Below are positions 1 through 7,334 of a stretch of 44,931 nt of DNA, piece after piece; position 1 is the first letter of the stretch; every line of letters starts with the position of its first letter. The notes below the pieces were generated by a model. That model was given only the letters and a program-made list of their open reading frames with translations. It was not told the DNA's origin and made no database searches. Source of the DNA: SIG710 sp045651985 (GTDB taxonomy: Bacteria; Bacillota; Clostridia; Oscillospirales; CAG-272). The stretch is taken from NCBI GenBank assembly GCA_045651985.1, contig JAZRTK010000032.1, forward strand, positions 1-44,931, in the 5' to 3' direction. The position numbers and the translations under genes were made by a program.

Positions 1-342
1 GCTCTCCTCATCGCCGGCGGTATCGCCCTTCAGAACGTTCCGGAGGGAATGGTCATAATCGGTCCGATGCTGGCGGCGGGAGTTACCCCCAGAAAGACCT
101 TTGTATGCGCTATGATAACGGGACTTATTGAAGTCGTGGGAACTCTTATCGGCTATTTTTCCGTTACTGTTTCGGCGGCGATACTTCCCTTCGCTCTCGC
201 CTTTGCAGGCGGTACAATGCTTTACGTTATCAGCGACGAAATGATCCCCGAAACTCACGCGCATGGCTCCGAAAGAGGTGCGACCTACGCTCTTTTGATC
301 GGCTTTTGCGTAATGCTTATAAGCGACGTTTTGCTTGGATAA
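1..342 (+). CDS. ZIP family (GufA/ZIP11-like) divalent metal transporter, 3' fragment
   Basis: This is the C-terminal 113 residues of an integral membrane metal-ion transporter; the 5' part lies outside the window and the reading frame is open from base 1. The fragment carries QNVPEG, matching the metal-binding transmembrane-4 motif of ZIP proteins; the usual His is Gln, which as I recall is normal in the GufA/ZIP11 branch. Three further hydrophobic segments follow, including a stretch ending SDEMIPETHAHG that resembles the conserved acidic motif of transmembrane helix 5 or 6. ZIP proteins move zinc, iron or manganese into the cytoplasm; the substrate cannot be told from this piece. The gene ends 14 bases before a strong bidirectional terminator shared with the convergent rubredoxin gene. 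The family call is firm; the subfamily is an inference from short motifs. Confidence 0.85.
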   Translation, partial: ALLIAGGIALQNVPEGMVIIGPMLAAGVTPRKTFVCAMITGLIEVVGTLIGYFSVTVSAAILPFALAFAGGTMLYVISDEMIPETHAHGSERGATYALLIGFCVMLISDVLLG

Positions 343-356
343 AATTCACAAAAATA

Positions 357-390
357 AAAACGGCGTCTTCCCGCAGGAAGACGCCGTTTT
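357..390. terminator. Bidirectional Rho-independent terminator between ZIP transporter and rubredoxin
   Basis: A perfect 15-base-pair stem (arms 357-371 and 376-390) with a four-base CGCA loop has AAAA at its base on the left and TTTT on the right, so it can end both the plus-strand ZIP transcript and the convergent rubredoxin transcript. Confidence 0.92.
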
Positions 391-400
391 AAATTGTTTT

Positions 401-559
401 TTATTCAGCCTTGCTGAACTGATCGCGGCCTACTCCGCAAAGAGGACATTCGAAATCCTCGGGAAGATCTTCCCACTTTGTTCCCGCAGCAATTCCGTTA
501 TCGGGATCACCTACTGCCTCATCGTAAACATAACCGCATACATCACATACGTATTTCAT
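401..559 (-). CDS. Rubredoxin
   Basis: This 52-residue protein is a small cytoplasmic one-electron carrier with a single iron held by four cysteines. The two expected motifs are present: CDVCGYVYD at residues 5-13 and CPLCGVGRDQF at residues 38-48, with the PDNGIAAGTKWEDLP core between them, which is typical of clostridial rubredoxins in length and order. The ATG at 557-559 follows an AAGGAG ribosome site centred near 572. In anaerobes rubredoxin commonly feeds electrons to oxygen- or peroxide-reducing enzymes, but no such partner is nearby, so its partner here is unknown. It is transcribed divergently from the lactate dehydrogenase operon and shares a 236-base regulatory region with it. It is too short for ordinary length cut-offs and easy to miss. 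Confidence 0.96.
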   Translation of the reverse strand: MKYVCDVCGYVYDEAVGDPDNGIAAGTKWEDLPEDFECPLCGVGRDQFSKAE

Positions 560-599
560 TTTTTTAATCTCCTTTTCATGTTTTTTTATTTACACCCCT

Positions 600-641
600 A
601 TTATATTCATTTTTTGTGAATATTTCTGTGATCCGGTCACA
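600..641. promoter_or_regulatory. Rubredoxin promoter region with a TGTGA/TCACA inverted repeat
   Basis: On the minus strand a perfect TATAAT (600-605) could serve as the rubredoxin -10; no good -35 is visible. Just upstream of it lies an inverted repeat, TGTGA at 627-631 and TCACA at 637-641, with a further TGTGA at 615-619. The arms match the CRP/FNR family half-site, but the spacer is five bases rather than the usual six, so the regulator is uncertain. Its place between two divergent redox operons makes a redox regulator plausible. Confidence 0.4.
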
Positions 642-715
642 AAAAATTATTAAATTTTCTTGAAAAAACATTGTCATTTTGCACAAGTTTACACTTGATA
701 AATCCTTAACAATTA

Positions 716-749
716 TTGACATTAAAGTAAAATCATGATAGTATATAAT
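716..749 (+). promoter_or_regulatory. Promoter of the etfB-etfA-lctD operon
   Basis: A perfect -35 TTGACA at 716-721 is followed after 17 bases by TAGTAT (739-744), matching the -10 consensus at four of six positions. An overlapping TATAAT at 744-749 would need a 22-base spacer and is less likely. A small inverted repeat (CAAGT 684-688, ACTTG 693-697) sits just upstream of the -35 and could be an operator. The ribosome site AAGGAG lies at 783-788. Confidence 0.6.
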
Positions 750-795
750 AGTTTATTAGGGGCTTTTTGCCCTTTCCACAAAAAGGAGAATTGAA

Positions 796-1584
796 ATGAA
801 CATTATCGTATGTATCAAGCAGGTTCCCGGAAGCAATAAGGTCAAGGTCAATCCCGAGACGGGCGTGCTTATCCGCGACGGCGCTGACACAAAAATGAAC
901 CCCTACGACCTCTACGCCATTGAGACAGCCGTTCAGCTCAAAGAACAGTGCGGCGGTACGGTAAAGGTCATTACCATGGGTCCATTCCAGGCAGAAGAAG
1001 TCATTCGCGAGGCTTTTGCCATGGGCGCGGACGAGGGTTATCTGCTGACAGACAGAAAGTTCGCGGGTGCGGACGTGCTTGCCACCTCTTACGCTCTTGC
1101 TCAGGGCGTTAAGATGATGGGCGATTACGATCTTATCATCACGGGCAAGCAGACGACTGACGGAGATACCGCTCAGGTCGGTCCCGAAATGGCGGAAAGA
1201 CTTGACCTTCCCTCTATCGCAAACGTAACGAAAATTATTGAGATCACGGACAAGGATATTACAGTTGAAATGGAAACTCCAACCGCCATCGAGCGCTCAA
1301 AGGTTTCTTTTCCCTGCCTTCTGTCCGTCGAAAAAGATATTCTTCAGCCCAGACTTCCCTCCTACGTCCGCTTGAAGGCGACAAAAGACGTTGAGATCAA
1401 GCGCATCACCTTCAACGATCTTGAGGACAAGAATGAAAAGCATTACGGTCTCAGCGGCTCTCCAACGCAGGTACAGAAGATCTTCCCGCCCGACGAAGCA
1501 AAGGACAGAGAGCTGTGGACAGGTTCCGACGAGGAGCTGGCTGACAAGATGCTCGCAAAGCTCAAAGAGCGCAAGTTTATATAA
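796..1584 (+). CDS. etfB: Electron transfer flavoprotein beta subunit (EtfB) of lactate dehydrogenase complex
   Basis: This 262-residue protein is the beta subunit of an electron transfer flavoprotein. It begins with MNIIVCIKQVPGS, the standard EtfB opening, and carries GKQTTDGDTAQVGP at residues 117-130, the nucleotide-binding segment found in EtfB. In bifurcating Etf proteins this subunit binds NAD(H) and part of the bifurcating FAD. The order etfB-etfA-FAD oxidase matches the lctBCD core known from Acetobacterium woodii, in which lactate oxidation by NAD is driven by simultaneous oxidation of reduced ferredoxin. The start is set by AAGGAG seven bases upstream. It is separated from etfA by only 15 bases with its own AAGGAGG. 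The Etf beta identity is certain; the bifurcating role is inferred from context and from the Fe-S domain of its partner. Confidence 0.95.
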   Translation: MNIIVCIKQVPGSNKVKVNPETGVLIRDGADTKMNPYDLYAIETAVQLKEQCGGTVKVITMGPFQAEEVIREAFAMGADEGYLLTDRKFAGADVLATSYALAQGVKMMGDYDLIITGKQTTDGDTAQVGPEMAERLDLPSIANVTKIIEITDKDITVEMETPTAIERSKVSFPCLLSVEKDILQPRLPSYVRLKATKDVEIKRITFNDLEDKNEKHYGLSGSPTQVQKIFPPDEAKDRELWTGSDEELADKMLAKLKERKFI

Positions 1585-1599
1585 AGGAGGGGACATAAA

Positions 1600-2793
1600 A
1601 TGGCACAGCTTATTATTGATCAAAGCAAGATTACAAACAAAGAAGAATTTATCAAGCTTTGTCCCTTCGGCGCACTCACGATAGTGGGCGGAAACGTAAC
1701 CGTCGGTGCAGGCTGCAAAATGTGCAAACTCTGCGTAAAGAAGGGTCCCGCAGGTGCGGCTACCGTTCAGGAGGACGAGGTAAAGAAGATCGACAAGTCC
1801 CTTTGGCGAGACATTACCGTTTACGTTGATCACGACGAGGGCAAGATCCACCCCGTAACCTACGAGCTTATCGGCAAGGCTCTTGAGCTTGCAGGCAAGA
1901 TCGGTCACAAGGTAAACTGTCTCTTTATGGGAAGTGATATAACAAAGGAAGCCTCCGAGCTACTCCATTACGGAGTTGATAAGGTCTACATATACGACCT
2001 TCCTCAGCTCAAGCACTACATAACAGAAAGCTATACAGCAGTTTTTGAAGATCACATCAATGCCGTCAAGCCCTGCGCGATTCTGGTCGGCGCGACCTCC
2101 GTCGGACGTCAGCTTGCCCCCAGAGTTGCGGCTCGCTTCAACACGGGTCTTACTGCCGATTGCACGGTGCTTGACATGGATGAAAACACAGATCTGGCAC
2201 AGATCCGCCCCGCGTTCGGCGGTAACATCATGGCACACATCGAGACGCCCAACCACCGTCCTCAGATGGCGACCGTTCGTTATAAGGTCATGGAAGCTCC
2301 CAAGAGAAACGACACGGAAAGCGGTGAGCTTATCTCCTGCTCTATTGCTCCCGAAAAGCTCGTTTCCAGAGTTGAGGTTCTCTCCGTTGTTCCCAAGCCC
2401 ACACAGAAGTCTATTGAAAACGCTGACTGCATCGTAGTTGCGGGCAGAGGTGTTAAGACCAAAGAAGACCTTGAGCTTGTAAAGAAGCTTGCGGACGTTC
2501 TCGGTGCCGAGCTGGCAGCTACCAGACCCCTCATCGAGGCGGGCTGGGTCGAGGCTCGCCGTCAGATCGGTCTGAGCGGAAGAACCGTTCGTCCCTCACT
2601 CATCGTTACCTGCGGTGTTTCGGGCGCGGTACAGTTCTCCGCGGGCATGAAGAATTCCGACTGCATCTTCGCCATAAACAAGGACGAAAGCGCGCCTATT
2701 TTCAGCATCGCAAACTACGGTCTGGTAGGCGACCTTTACAAGATAATCCCCAAGCTGATTTCCGACATTGAGGAGGGTAAGAAAAATGTTTGA
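1600..2793 (+). CDS. etfA: Electron transfer flavoprotein alpha subunit (EtfA) with N-terminal ferredoxin-like domain
   Basis: This 397-residue protein is an EtfA fused to an N-terminal ferredoxin-like domain. Residues 1-60 contain C39, C42 and C45 in CxxCxxC spacing plus a distant CP at 21-22; the position that would be the fourth local cysteine is Gly49 before Pro50. This suits one [4Fe-4S] cluster made from both halves of a degenerate two-cluster ferredoxin. The Etf alpha domain follows from about residue 70, and the FAD-binding C-terminal domain includes SGRTVRP (326-332) and GVSGAVQF (339-346). The residue after GAVQ is Phe, where conventional EtfA proteins usually have His. Fe-S EtfA proteins of this layout are known from bifurcating lactate dehydrogenase and caffeyl-CoA reductase complexes. 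It overlaps the next gene by eight bases, which suggests translational coupling. Confidence 0.93.
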   Translation: MAQLIIDQSKITNKEEFIKLCPFGALTIVGGNVTVGAGCKMCKLCVKKGPAGAATVQEDEVKKIDKSLWRDITVYVDHDEGKIHPVTYELIGKALELAGKIGHKVNCLFMGSDITKEASELLHYGVDKVYIYDLPQLKHYITESYTAVFEDHINAVKPCAILVGATSVGRQLAPRVAARFNTGLTADCTVLDMDENTDLAQIRPAFGGNIMAHIETPNHRPQMATVRYKVMEAPKRNDTESGELISCSIAPEKLVSRVEVLSVVPKPTQKSIENADCIVVAGRGVKTKEDLELVKKLADVLGAELAATRPLIEAGWVEARRQIGLSGRTVRPSLIVTCGVSGAVQFSAGMKNSDCIFAINKDESAPIFSIANYGLVGDLYKIIPKLISDIEEGKKNV

Positions 2794-4171
2794 TGTAACT
2801 GTATTTGACGCGCTTCTCGCTCTTGTCGGTGACAGCGAAAGAGTTTTGAAAGGAAGCGAAGCGAAAGAAGAATATTCCCACGACGAGCTGGGCGGAACGA
2901 AGAGTGAGCCCGATTACGTCGTTATAGCAAAGTCCGCCGAGGAGATCTCTAAGATCATGACCTACGCATACGAACGTGAAGTTCCCGTAACTGTAAGAGG
3001 CAGCGGAACGGGTCTGGTCGGTGCGTGCGTTCCCGTTTGCGGCGGTATCCTGATCGACATGAGCGCCATGAACAAGATACTGGAGCTTGACGAGGAAAAC
3101 TTGACGGTTACCGTTGAACCCGGTGTTCTGCTCATGGACCTTGCCAAGTTTGCTGAAGAAAACGACCTTATGTATCCCCCCGATCCCGGTGAAAAGACCG
3201 CCACTATCGGAGGTAACATCAGTACAAATGCAGGCGGCATGAGAGCCGTAAAGTACGGCGTTACCCGCGACTATGTCCGCGCTCTTGAGGTCGTTCTGCC
3301 AAGCGGTAAGATCGTCAATTTCGGAGGCAAGATAGTAAAGAACAGTTCGGGCTATGCGTTAAAAGACCTTATGGTTGGCTCTGAAGGAACCCTTGGTATC
3401 ATTACAAAGGCAATCCTGAAGCTCATTCCTCTGCCAAAAAAGACAATAAGCCTTCTTATCCCCTTCCCCTCCCTTGAAGGCGCTATCGGCACTGTGCCCA
3501 AGATCATAAAGGCAAAGTGCGTGCCTACCGCTATTGAGTTCATGCAGAGAGAGGTCATCTACGACGCGGAAAGTTATCTTGGAACAAAATTCCCCGATGC
3601 TTCGGGCGACGCTTATCTGCTGCTCAAATTTGACGGAAACAGCAAAGAGGAGATAGAAAACAGCTACTCGGCTGCCGCTGAAATTTGTCTCGCAGAGGGT
3701 GCTATTGACATTTTCATTTCCGACACAGAGGAAAGAGACGAGACCATCTGGAAGGCAAGAGGCGCGTTCCTGGAGGCTATTAAGAACTCCACTTCCGACA
3801 TGGACGAGGTCGACGTTGTCGTTCCCCGCAATCGCGTAAACGAAATGGTCGAATTCTCACATGAGCTTTCCGCAAAGGTCGGTGCTCGAATCAAGAGCTT
3901 CGGTCACGCGGGCGACGGAAACCTGCACATCTACGTTCTAAAAGACGATCTCGGCGAGGGCGATTGGCAGGATAAGCTGTCTCAGGCCATGGACGAAATG
4001 TACGCCAAAGCAAGAGAGCTTCAGGGCGAGGTTTCGGGCGAGCATGGAATCGGATTTGCAAAGAAGGAATTCCTGCACCGCTCACTTGACCCCGAATCCA
4101 TTGAGCTTATGCGCGGAATCAAAGCGGTATTCGACCCCAAGAATCTGCTTAACCCCAATAAGATATTCTGA
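2786..4171 (+). CDS. lctD: FAD-linked lactate (2-hydroxyacid) dehydrogenase, Etf-dependent
   Basis: This 461-residue FAD-linked oxidase belongs to the GlcD/D-lactate dehydrogenase family. The PCMH-type FAD domain shows RGSGTGLVG (71-79), GGNISTNAGG (142-151) and GSEGTLGIIT (198-207); the C-terminal oxidase domain has FGHAGDGNLH (372-381), whose histidines usually bind the substrate metal, and EHGIG (419-423). I chose the ATG at 2786 over an upstream in-frame start at 2768 because AGGAGG at 2771-2776 is correctly placed for it. Downstream of etfB and etfA the best reading is the catalytic subunit of an electron-bifurcating lactate dehydrogenase; glycolate or another 2-hydroxyacid remains possible. 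Neither a lactate permease nor a racemase is adjacent, unlike the operon I recall from Acetobacterium. A strong terminator follows seven bases after the stop. Confidence 0.88.
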   Translation: MFDVTVFDALLALVGDSERVLKGSEAKEEYSHDELGGTKSEPDYVVIAKSAEEISKIMTYAYEREVPVTVRGSGTGLVGACVPVCGGILIDMSAMNKILELDEENLTVTVEPGVLLMDLAKFAEENDLMYPPDPGEKTATIGGNISTNAGGMRAVKYGVTRDYVRALEVVLPSGKIVNFGGKIVKNSSGYALKDLMVGSEGTLGIITKAILKLIPLPKKTISLLIPFPSLEGAIGTVPKIIKAKCVPTAIEFMQREVIYDAESYLGTKFPDASGDAYLLLKFDGNSKEEIENSYSAAAEICLAEGAIDIFISDTEERDETIWKARGAFLEAIKNSTSDMDEVDVVVPRNRVNEMVEFSHELSAKVGARIKSFGHAGDGNLHIYVLKDDLGEGDWQDKLSQAMDEMYAKARELQGEVSGEHGIGFAKKEFLHRSLDPESIELMRGIKAVFDPKNLLNPNKIF

Positions 4172-4177
4172 AAAATC

Positions 4178-4208
4178 AAAAGCCAGCGGCTGTCTGCCGC
4201 TGGCTTTT
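4178..4208. terminator. Bidirectional terminator between lctD and the ABC permease gene
   Basis: A perfect 13-base-pair stem (4178-4190 with 4196-4208, loop TGTCT) has AAAA at the base on one side and TTTT on the other. It lies between the convergent lctD stop (4171) and ABC permease stop (4212), and can serve both. Confidence 0.93.
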
Positions 4209-4211
4209 CTA

Positions 4212-5792
4212 TTAAAGCTTTTCCAGTTTGGTTTTATTATTCCGCCCGTAAAGAACAAGAGTCAGAACAACGAGCAAAACAAAAGCAAGAGGAATAACGT
4301 AGGGCTTCAAAAATGCGGGGGCATAGTGGTACCCAAAGCCAAAGGCAATAGACAATATCATTCCAGCAAAACCGCCAAGAGCCGCGCTGGCGCTCTGCTT
4401 TACAACTGTCGCTTCGTTTGTCCAATCGAACTTGCAGAATTTTATATTGACGGAAATACCGAACACCACCGAGAAAACTATCATTGCGGCAGGCACGAGA
4501 ACGAGCCAAACAGCTTCAGTCAGTGTAGGGGTGAGTCCTATGCACAAAAGCACCTCGGACACAATGAAAAACGGCAATATCAAAAGCAAATTAAAGGCTA
4601 TTTTACTGTCAAACAGCGTCTTTGCCGACACGGGCAGGGATTTTATGAGCCAGAAATTCTTACCCTCCATTGAAATCGAAACGCTTGTCACCGTCATGGT
4701 GGTAAAGATAGCCGCCACGAAAAGAGGAATAAGAGGCTTTATGTCGCCAAAAGCCTGCAAGATCAAGAATATCTTTTCCTTACCCATAACGATCACCGCC
4801 GCGCCCATAAGCAAACCCATTATAGGACCGATTATGGTGTTGGTAACGTAGATCGGCGAGGAAAAATAGCGCTTTGCCTCACGGCGAAGAAACGTTGAGA
4901 ACAGTCCGCCCGAGCGGAGAGAGGTCATTTTGAAATCGTGCTTTGCGGCACTTTGAGAAATGCGTCGCTGCACCGTTTCAAACAGTGCGGACACCGCCCA
5001 TATCATAGCGACCAGAACTGCAGCGGAAACTGACGCAAACAACGCAAGATACCCAAGGCTTCCCTGCGCCGAGGATGCTATCCACGCGGCGGGCGGGTAG
5101 ACCTTTGAAAATACGCCGTTTAAGGTATCTACCAAGTTCATTATCATTTCGGGAGTTACACTTTCAAGAGAGCTGAAAGCCCAGTAGTAAACTCCCATGA
5201 ACGCAAGAACAAACATAACGCTCAGAGCAGTCTGTACTACCGCCTTATTTCTTATTTTACCTGTTGCCGCAGAGATGAGTGTGCCGATGACGGTGGCAAT
5301 CGTCAACGGAATTACGGGTATGAAAAGGGCAGAAACAATTATCGTTACGTAAAAAGATACGGGTGGATTTGTCATATACGCGCAAACTGCCGTGCCGGGA
5401 AGGATTATAGCAAAGGTCAGCGCAAGGTCCTCAAGATACATTCCGATAAATCGGCTGATAACGATCGAGGATTTTTTTACGGGCAAAGACAGCAGTATGT
5501 TACAGCCGCGAACGCCGAAAATGGCGTGTCCCGCCTTGAAAATGCCAAACATCAGCACAAGTACGCTTGAAATAACCGCCAGATACGAGGGAACAACACC
5601 ATCAAGACCTCCGCGGCAAAGCCCCCATACCATCCATCCGATATAGAAGAACACCATTGCGGCAACGTATATCCAAGCAAGGGAAAGCAACAGATATTTG
5701 CGCTTTGCCTTTTTGTCCTTTGTGTGTATAAACGTGTTTATTCCGTAGTAGGAGCAGAGCTCAAGGGCGGCAAGCTTTTTGATCTCATTCAT
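4212..5792 (-). CDS. ABC transporter permease, ABC-2-like exporter type
   Basis: This 526-residue membrane protein has roughly twelve hydrophobic segments, with a cytoplasmic stretch near the middle (around residues 280-320, rich in Arg and Lys). It has no signal peptide and no extracellular domain of note. Its start overlaps the end of the ABC ATPase gene by eight bases, so the two are almost certainly coupled and form one transporter. The layout of one ATPase plus one large permease with two similar halves is typical of putative exporters of unknown cargo, somewhat like the bacitracin or Ecs-type systems. Nothing in the sequence identifies the substrate. It is the last gene of a four-gene operon that ends at the terminator at 4178-4208. 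Confidence 0.82.
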   Translation of the reverse strand: MNEIKKLAALELCSYYGINTFIHTKDKKAKRKYLLLSLAWIYVAAMVFFYIGWMVWGLCRGGLDGVVPSYLAVISSVLVLMFGIFKAGHAIFGVRGCNILLSLPVKKSSIVISRFIGMYLEDLALTFAIILPGTAVCAYMTNPPVSFYVTIIVSALFIPVIPLTIATVIGTLISAATGKIRNKAVVQTALSVMFVLAFMGVYYWAFSSLESVTPEMIMNLVDTLNGVFSKVYPPAAWIASSAQGSLGYLALFASVSAAVLVAMIWAVSALFETVQRRISQSAAKHDFKMTSLRSGGLFSTFLRREAKRYFSSPIYVTNTIIGPIMGLLMGAAVIVMGKEKIFLILQAFGDIKPLIPLFVAAIFTTMTVTSVSISMEGKNFWLIKSLPVSAKTLFDSKIAFNLLLILPFFIVSEVLLCIGLTPTLTEAVWLVLVPAAMIVFSVVFGISVNIKFCKFDWTNEATVVKQSASAALGGFAGMILSIAFGFGYHYAPAFLKPYVIPLAFVLLVVLTLVLYGRNNKTKLEKL

Positions 5793-6504
5793 CGCCTACT
5801 GCCACCTCCATAAAGATGTCTTCAAGGCTCTTTTTATCAGCCACAACGTCCGTCATATTGCCTTTGGCAACAATGCGCCCGTCTTTGATGATCGCCACCT
5901 TATTACAGAGCTTTTCAGCCGTATCGAGAACATGCGTGGAGAAGAACACCGCGCCGCCTTGGCGGCAAAACTTGCGCATTTCCTCCTTCAAAATGACCGA
6001 CGCCTTAGGGTCGAGTCCCACAAAGGGCTCGTCTAAAATAAGTAGCTTAGGTGAGTGAATGAGCGCGGAGATTATCGCCAGCTTCTGTCTCATACCGTGG
6101 GAGTAGGTGGACACAAGGTCGCCAAGAGACGGAAGGATCTCATATTCGGTTGCGTATCTTTCGATCTTTTCCTTTCTTTCATCTGCGGGAATCTCAAAAA
6201 TATCCCCTATGAAATTAAGGTACTGAATACCCGTCAGATATTCATAAACGTCGGGATTATCGGGAATATACGCCATTTTTGCCTTGCAGGAGATAGGATC
6301 CTCCTTCATGCTCGTGCCGTCGATGAAAACATCTCCGCTGTCAAAGCTGTGAATGCCCGTCACGGCTTTCAGCGCCGTGGTCTTACCCGCGCCGTTGGGA
6401 CCGATGAACGCGTAGATATCTCCCTTTTCTATGTCCAAGGTCAGGTCGGTCACGCCCTTATTTGAGCCGGGATAGTGCTTTGTCAGATTGTTGATCTTAA
6501 GCAT
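5785..6504 (-). CDS. ABC transporter ATP-binding protein
   Basis: This 239-residue protein is the ATPase subunit of an exporter-type ABC system. All expected motifs are present: Walker A GPNGAGKT (35-42), signature YSHGMRQK (134-141, a common SxGMxQ variant of drug and antibiotic exporters), Walker B LLILDEP (154-160) and the H-loop STH (189-191). It precedes and overlaps the permease gene by eight bases, and its own start overlaps the end of the upstream HAD phosphatase gene by eight bases, so the operon is tightly coupled. ATP hydrolysis here would drive the 4212-5792 permease. The HD and HAD enzymes upstream hint at a nucleotide- or phosphate-related stimulus or cargo, but this is only context. 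Confidence 0.93.
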   Translation of the reverse strand: MLKINNLTKHYPGSNKGVTDLTLDIEKGDIYAFIGPNGAGKTTALKAVTGIHSFDSGDVFIDGTSMKEDPISCKAKMAYIPDNPDVYEYLTGIQYLNFIGDIFEIPADERKEKIERYATEYEILPSLGDLVSTYSHGMRQKLAIISALIHSPKLLILDEPFVGLDPKASVILKEEMRKFCRQGGAVFFSTHVLDTAEKLCNKVAIIKDGRIVAKGNMTDVVADKKSLEDIFMEVAVGDE

Positions 6505-7333
6505 TGTCGTCTTTCTCCTTTTTTAAGATTTCAAGTATGTCAGCGCCGCTTTCAAAAACGGCGGTGGGCTTTTCTATGGACTTTTCAAGTATCTCGCAGG
6601 TAGTCTCACCGCTCATAACGAGATACCCCGCCGCCCCTGCGTTGAGAGCACTTTTTATATCGGTATAGATGCGGTCTCCCACCAGCGCTGTGTGTGCTGG
6701 ATCACTTCCCTCTTTTTCCATTGCAAGACACGGCATCAGCGGCGATGGTTTACCGGTAACGATAGGTCGGCGTCCCGTGGAATTAAATATCATCTCGCAG
6801 ACCGACCCGCAATCGGGCACGCTTCCAAACTCCGTAGGGCACACAAGGTCGGGATTTGTGGCAATATAATCAAGAGAGGGACGGACAGTCAGCAGGTAGC
6901 TGACGTCGTGCAGCTTTTTGAAATTCAGCTCGGTATCGAAACCCATGAGCACGGCGGTAATATCGTCGCACACTTCCTCGCGAACCTCAAAGCCATTTCG
7001 TATCAGCTCGTCTTTGAGCGACTGCGTTCCGCAGACGTAAAGCACTGCATTGGGCAGGTTTTTCTTCAAATAATAAGCAGTTGCGACCGAAGAAGTCATA
7101 AAATCCTCTTCTGTTGCGTCAATTCCAAGCTTTTTCAGCTTTCTTACGTAATCTAAAACACTTTTTGATGAATTATTTGTAAGAAAAAGGTACTTTTTTC
7201 CCTGTCGGCGTATCTCTGAGAGCAATTCGCGGGAAAAGTCAAACAGTCGGTCGCCCAGATACAGCGTTCCGTCCATATCAAAAAGGAAAAGCTCGGTCTC
7301 CTTTATCCGCTTTTCAAGCTCTGTAAAATTCAT
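6497..7333 (-). CDS. HAD-IIA family sugar/nucleotide phosphatase (NagD/p-nitrophenyl phosphatase type)
   Basis: This 278-residue cytoplasmic hydrolase belongs to the haloacid dehalogenase superfamily, subclass IIA. The nucleophile motif FDMDGTLYLG is at 18-27, motif II is LTNNSS near 51-56, the Lys motif appears in TGKPSP near 195 and the acidic motif is VGDRIYTDI near 220. Members remove phosphate from nucleotides, sugar phosphates or 2-phosphoglycolate; the substrate cannot be assigned. The gene begins one base after the HD gene ends and overlaps the ABC ATPase gene by eight bases. Pairing a phosphohydrolase of the HD class with a HAD phosphatase suggests a house-cleaning or nucleotide-turnover role, but this is not proven. 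Confidence 0.88.
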   Translation of the reverse strand: MNFTELEKRIKETELFLFDMDGTLYLGDRLFDFSRELLSEIRRQGKKYLFLTNNSSKSVLDYVRKLKKLGIDATEEDFMTSSVATAYYLKKNLPNAVLYVCGTQSLKDELIRNGFEVREEVCDDITAVLMGFDTELNFKKLHDVSYLLTVRPSLDYIATNPDLVCPTEFGSVPDCGSVCEMIFNSTGRRPIVTGKPSPLMPCLAMEKEGSDPAHTALVGDRIYTDIKSALNAGAAGYLVMSGETTCEILEKSIEKPTAVFESGADILEILKKEKDDNA

Positions 7334-7334
7334 A

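Noticed and set aside
1..342. A damaged metal site in the ZIP transporter (Gln where many ZIP proteins have His before NxPEG)
   Set aside because: Gln at this position is, as I recall, normal in the GufA/ZIP11 subfamily, so it is probably not a defect.
335..619. A plus-strand open frame of 94 codons over the rubredoxin region
   Set aside because: It runs through the bidirectional terminator and is antisense to the clear rubredoxin gene.
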